Assembly: GCF_000484695.1 (NCBI RefSeq) | Contig: NZ_AXVR01000003.1 | Coordinates: 62,001-126,000 of the forward strand | Source of the DNA: Salinispora cortesiana | GTDB lineage: Bacteria; Actinomycetota; Actinomycetes; Mycobacteriales; Micromonosporaceae | Direction: 5' to 3' | DNA: 64,000 nt | Part shown: in pieces, positions 61,085 to 64,000 of the stretch | Position numbering within the stretch: position 1 is the first letter of the stretch | How the letters are laid out: the number at the start of each line of letters is the position of its first letter | The notes under the pieces: generated by a model | Told to the model about the DNA's origin: nothing | The model's input: the letters and a program-made list of their open reading frames with translations, nothing else | Databases searched by the model: none | Made by a program: the position numbers and the translations under genes

Positions 61085-61094
61085 CTTGCGCAAG
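61085..61094. promoter_or_regulatory. Palindrome upstream of the glucosidase gene
   Basis: CTTGCGCAAG, a perfect palindrome with a central CG as in LacI-family operators, 109 bp before the glucosidase start. The 10-mer TGTTGCAAGA lies at 61064-61073, and the same 10-mer occurs at 62473 in front of the binding-protein gene. The LacI-type protein encoded next door is the likely ligand. Confidence 0.4.
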
Positions 61095-61146
61095 TTGGCC
61101 CTCGGGTCACTTCCTGATGGGAACCCGACGGGTGGACGGTGGGGTG

Positions 61147-62214
61147 TTAGACCGAGACCGCCAGGGGGGACGGGGTGGGGGCACCCGGGTCAACGCTTGG
61201 CGTCCGGGCGACCGCGGTCGAGCCGCGTACCACCAGCTCCGGCCGGAACAGGTACTCCGAGTGTGGGGCGGCATGCCCGTTGATCTCGTCCACCAGGGCC
61301 TGGACGGCGGCAACCGCCATCGCCGCGACCGGTTGACGCATGGTGGTCAGGGGCGGGTCGGTGAAGGCCATCAGCGGGGAGTCGTCGTAACCGACGACGG
61401 AGATGTCGCGGGGCACGGCGAGCCCGCGCTGTCGGGCGGCTCGGATGGCACCCAGCGCCATGGGGTCGGAGCCGCAGATCAGGCCGGTGACGCCGCGATC
61501 CAGCAGCCGGGTGGCGGCGGCCTCACCCCCCTCGACGCCGAAGAGGGAGAGCTCGGTCAGCTCGGTGAGCTCAGCCTCGGAGACATCGGTGCAGCGCCGC
61601 ATGGCGGCTGTGTAGCCGGCGACCTTGCGCTGCACCGGGACGAACCGGTTCGGTCCGGTGATCAGGCCGATCCGGCGGTGCCCCAGCGCGACCAGGTGGG
61701 TGACGGCCAGCTCGGCGGCCTCCCGGTCGTCACAGGAGATGAAGGGCGCGGGGAGGTTCGGCGCGTAGCCGTTGACCATGACAACCGGCAGTGGTCGGGC
61801 GATCAGTGCGCGGTACCGCTCGTGGTCGGCGGCGGTGTCAGCGTGCAGGCCGGAGACGAAGACGATGCCGGAGACCTGCCGGTCGAGCAGCATTTCGACG
61901 TATTCGTCCTCCCGGATTCCGCCGGGGGTCTGGGTGCACAGCACGGGGGTGAAGCCGGTCGGGGCCAGCGCCGACTCGATGATCTGCGCGAAGGCGGGAA
62001 AGATCGGGTTATCGAGCTCCGGGACGACCAGACCCACCAGTCCGGCGCAGCGCTTGCGTAGCCGGGCCGGACGTTCGTAGCCGAGCACGTCGAGGGCGGT
62101 CAGGACGGCCTGTCGGGTCTCGGGCGCCACCCCGGGCCGGTCGTTGAGCACCCGCGACACGGTGGCCTCACTGACCTCTGCCTGCTGGGCGATGTCGGAC
62201 AGTCGAGCGCGCAT
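61147..62214 (-). CDS. LacI-family transcriptional regulator
   Basis: 355 residues from ATG 62214. Helix-turn-helix at residues 4-24 (LSDIAQQAEVSEATVSRVLN) and hinge VLGYERPARLRKR, then a periplasmic-binding-like sensor domain: VGLVVPELDNPIFPAFAQII, LGHRRIGLITGPNRFVPVQR, GLICGSDPMALGAIRAARQR, and PRDISVVGYDDSPLMAFTDP. It probably represses the flanking sugar genes until a glucoside binds. Divergent from the sugar-binding protein gene, upstream of the glucosidase gene. Confidence 0.94.
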   Translation of the reverse strand: MRARLSDIAQQAEVSEATVSRVLNDRPGVAPETRQAVLTALDVLGYERPARLRKRCAGLVGLVVPELDNPIFPAFAQIIESALAPTGFTPVLCTQTPGGIREDEYVEMLLDRQVSGIVFVSGLHADTAADHERYRALIARPLPVVMVNGYAPNLPAPFISCDDREAAELAVTHLVALGHRRIGLITGPNRFVPVQRKVAGYTAAMRRCTDVSEAELTELTELSLFGVEGGEAAATRLLDRGVTGLICGSDPMALGAIRAARQRGLAVPRDISVVGYDDSPLMAFTDPPLTTMRQPVAAMAVAAVQALVDEINGHAAPHSEYLFRPELVVRGSTAVARTPSVDPGAPTPSPLAVSV

Positions 62215-62254
62215 GGCGGCACTGTAGCTCACCGAATGGTTCTTGCGCTCACGG

Positions 62255-62266
62255 GCAAATGTTTGC
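62255..62266. promoter_or_regulatory. Palindrome in front of the lacI gene
   Basis: GCAAATGTTTGC: arms GCAAA and TTTGC around TG. It lies 41 bp upstream of the regulator's ATG and may serve autoregulation. Confidence 0.4.
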
Positions 62267-62474
62267 AGTCGTGGCTCCGGGGCTGTTGGCCCGAGCTGAG
62301 GACGGCTTTCGATTGGGTGCGGGCCCCGGGGCGGTCTGCATCGAGCTGCGTCAACACAGCGGGGGTGTGGGCCGTGGGAGTGCGGGGGTGATGGTCGGTC
62401 GGTGCCAGGGCCTGCCGTTTTGTCTTGGAAGCCCGACATAAGGGAGGGTCTGGATGACAAGATGGCCCCGGTTG

Positions 62475-62492
62475 TTGCAAGACTGTTCGCAA
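62475..62492. promoter_or_regulatory. Imperfect LacI-type site upstream of the binding protein
   Basis: TTGCAAGACTGTTCGCAA: outer TTGC/GCAA arms are inverted repeats. It lies 68 bp before the ATG and includes the TGTTGCAAGA 10-mer also found at 61064. Confidence 0.4.
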
Positions 62493-62496
62493 AGGG

Positions 62497-62511
62497 TTTC
62501 TAACTTAGAAA
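62497..62511. promoter_or_regulatory. 7-1-7 palindrome upstream of the binding protein
   Basis: TTTCTAA-C-TTAGAAA, perfect arms, 48 bp before the ATG. AT-rich and close to where a -10 element should be, so binding here would block transcription. The ligand protein may be the LacI regulator or another factor. Confidence 0.4.
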
Positions 62512-62559
62512 ACTCTTGCTAGTGTCCCGCCGACACCGGCAGGCAATCTAGGAGCGAAC

Positions 62560-63861
62560 ATGCGTCGCACAGCCAAGGGAGTCGCCGTACTCGCCTCCGC
62601 CGCCCTTGCTCTGACCCTCGTCGCCTGTGGCGGGGACGAGCAGAGCGCGGGGGAAGAGTCAACGACCGACCCCGCAGCCATGAAGGCCGAGCTGACCTGG
62701 TGGGACACCTCGGACCCGAAGAACGAGGGTCCGGTCTTCCAGGAGCTGATCGCCAAGTTCAACCAGACCTATCCGAACGTGAAGATCAACTATCAGTCGG
62801 TCCCGTTCGGTGAGGCGCAGAACCAGTTCAAGACGGCCGCGCAGGCCGAGACCGGCGCACCGGACATCCTGCGGGCGGAGGTGGCCTGGGTTCCGGAGTT
62901 CGCCTCGCTGGGCTACCTCTACGCGCTGGACGGCTCCGAGCTGCTCGCCGACGAGTCGGACTTCCTGGCTACTCCGCTCGCCTCGAACAAGTACGACGGC
63001 AAGACCTACGGCGTCCCACAAGTGACCGACACGCTGTCGCTCATGTACAACAAGAAGCTGTTGGCCGAGGCGGGTGTCGCCGCCGCGCCGACGACCTGGG
63101 CCGAGCTGAAGACCGCCGCCCAGGCCGTCAAGGAGAAGACCGGCGCGGACGGCCTCTACCTCAATCCGGCGGGCTACTTCCTGCTGCCGTTCCTCTACGG
63201 CGAGGGCGGGGACCTGGTTGATGTCCCGGCCAAGAAGATCGTCGTCGGCTCGGACCAGAACGTCGCCGGGCTGAAGATCGCCAAGGATCTGATCGACAGC
63301 GGCGCAGCCGTTCAGCCGCCTGCCACGGACTCCTACGGAACCATGATGACCCTCTTCAAGGAAGAGAAGGTCGCCATGATCATTAATGGTCCCTGGGAGG
63401 TCAACAACGTTTCGCAGGCGCCGACCTTCGGCGGCGTGGAGAACCTCGGCATCGCCCCGGTCCCCGGCGGCTCGGCCCGGGCCGGCGGTCCGGTCGGTGG
63501 GCACAACTACACCGTCTGGTCCGGTATGCCCCAGGAGAAGGTCGAGGCCGCCGTCGCCTTCGTGGCGTTCATGAGCTCCACCGAGTCACAGGCATTCCTC
63601 GCCGAGAAGCTCGGGCTGCTGCCGACGCGTAAGTCGGCCTACGACCTCGACGCGGTGCGGAGCAATCCGATCGTGACCGCGTACCAGCCGGCCGTCGAGG
63701 CCGCGGTCGGCCGCCCCTGGATCCCCGAGGCCGGCCAGTTCTTCGAACCGCTGGACCAGATGGCCACCGAGGTCCTGATCCAGAACCGGGACCCGAAGGA
63801 GGCGCTCGACGAGGTCGCGAAGAGGTACCAGGCGGAGGTCGTCACCGCGTACGGGTTCTGA
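62560..63861 (+). CDS. ABC sugar-binding lipoprotein (maltose-type)
   Basis: 433 residues from ATG 62560 with aggagcg upstream. Signal peptide with lipobox LVAC, so Cys23 is the lipid anchor. Cluster B binding fold: AELTWWDTSDPKNEGPVFQE, NQTYPNVKINYQSVPFGEAQ, YGVPQVTDTLSLMYNKKLLA, AMIINGPWEVNN and AVAFVAFMSSTESQAFLAEK, like MalE-type proteins for maltose or other alpha-glucosides. It opens an operon whose permease genes lie to the right of the window. With the glucosidase and LacI regulator it makes a carbohydrate uptake locus. Confidence 0.94.
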   Translation: MRRTAKGVAVLASAALALTLVACGGDEQSAGEESTTDPAAMKAELTWWDTSDPKNEGPVFQELIAKFNQTYPNVKINYQSVPFGEAQNQFKTAAQAETGAPDILRAEVAWVPEFASLGYLYALDGSELLADESDFLATPLASNKYDGKTYGVPQVTDTLSLMYNKKLLAEAGVAAAPTTWAELKTAAQAVKEKTGADGLYLNPAGYFLLPFLYGEGGDLVDVPAKKIVVGSDQNVAGLKIAKDLIDSGAAVQPPATDSYGTMMTLFKEEKVAMIINGPWEVNNVSQAPTFGGVENLGIAPVPGGSARAGGPVGGHNYTVWSGMPQEKVEAAVAFVAFMSSTESQAFLAEKLGLLPTRKSAYDLDAVRSNPIVTAYQPAVEAAVGRPWIPEAGQFFEPLDQMATEVLIQNRDPKEALDEVAKRYQAEVVTAYGF

Positions 63862-63914
63862 TTCACCGCCGGCGGGCAGGGGCCGGCGACCACTTGTCCC
63901 TCGGTATCCGGCCG

Positions 63915-63941
63915 GGCCGGCGACCGCTCCGGTCGCCGGCC
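63915..63941 (+). terminator. Hairpin between binding protein and permease
   Basis: GGCCGGCGACC, loop GCTCC, GGTCGCCGGCC: perfect 11-bp stem, 54 bp after the stop. In importer operons such a hairpin often lowers expression of the permease relative to the binding protein. Confidence 0.5.
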
Positions 63942-63971
63942 AGCCGGCTCACCTACTGGAGCTCAGCTGAT

Positions 63972-64000
63972 ATGCGCACCGTGACCGCCGCGCCAGCGTC
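63972..64000 (+). CDS. Start of a probable sugar permease, 3'-partial
   Basis: ATG CGC ACC GTG ACC GCC ... runs off the right edge (MRTVTAAPA). It has ggagc nine bases upstream and follows the binding-protein gene after the hairpin, where a MalF-type permease is expected. Only nine codons are visible, so the product is inferred from position alone. Confidence 0.4.

Larger units (their letters stand above)
62215..62559. other. Divergent lacI / sugar-binding-protein promoter region
   Basis: 345 bp without a convincing gene (a 60-codon frame at 62259-62441 looks like chance). It carries three candidate operator elements, at 62255-62266, 62475-62492 and 62497-62511. The last 90 bp before the binding-protein gene are AT-richer than their surroundings, as a promoter would be. 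Confidence 0.5.

Overview
The window is high-GC actinobacterial DNA with very many GTG starts, tightly overlapping genes and high GC at third codon positions. Two blocks keep gene orders usual in actinomycetes: metG-tatD-ksgA-ispE-ABC-F, and tRNA-Gln-glmU-prs-rplY-pth. These, with a conservon-type histidine kinase/roadblock pair, an F420-type monooxygenase, a partial second nuo cluster and a Sfp-type phosphopantetheinyl transferase, point to Micromonosporaceae, possibly a Salinispora or Micromonospora relative. The family is a reasonably safe inference; the genus is a guess.

Region by region: (1) 1-3.6 kb is the end of a biosynthetic operon (acyl-AMP ligase, LLM monooxygenase, type II thioesterase, hotdog thioesterase) closed by a hairpin. 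(2) 3.8-7.1 kb holds an NTF2-like gene divergent from a fabI/inhA-like, maoC-like, MmyB-like regulator operon, then a small membrane protein. A 19-bp element occurs in front of both transcription units. (3) 7.1-11.2 kb is a mixed stretch: a putative insertion-sequence remnant, a frameshifted membrane-protein gene, pyrE, a GNAT and a HAD protein, and a DinB-like gene cut by an amber codon. (4) 11.4-19.9 kb is one long operon: conservon-like histidine kinase and roadblock protein, then a LivK-type binding protein, a SAM methyltransferase, LivH, LivM and a fused LivG-LivF ATPase. (5) 20-21.3 kb has a secreted lipase and a decayed phoD 3' end. (6) 21.4-29.4 kb is an orphan complex I membrane module (nuoA, a degenerate NuoB/NuoD-like fusion, nuoH, J, K, L, M, N) with no electron-input subunits.

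(7) 29.4-34.1 kb, on the minus strand, carries a PPTase, an NRPS-like adenylation protein, a six-TM protein with a flavin/NAD(P) reductase tail, and an enoyl-CoA hydratase. The adenylation/TM pair has the domain order of fungal TmpL split over two overlapping genes. (8) 34.5-60 kb is mostly housekeeping: protein O-mannosyltransferase, rsmI, metG, tatD, ksgA, ispE, ABC-F, two DUF4383 proteins, TetR, tRNA-Gln, glmU, prs, rplY, pth, a CysQ-like phosphatase with cysD-cysN, galE, a CorC-like protein, trpS, a 2H phosphoesterase and a YihY protein. (9) 59.3-64 kb is an alpha-glucoside locus: GH13 glucosidase, LacI regulator, sugar-binding lipoprotein and the first codons of a probable permease, with palindromic sites around the regulator.

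The strongest leads for undescribed biology are the complex I-like module whose peripheral-arm remnant has lost its Fe-S and quinone-site residues, the sensor-kinase/ABC-importer operon whose kinase has Gln at the expected phospho-acceptor position, and the TmpL-like split cassette. Three decayed or interrupted genes (frameshift, amber codon, truncated phoD) were found by reading across stops; each could also be a sequencing error.
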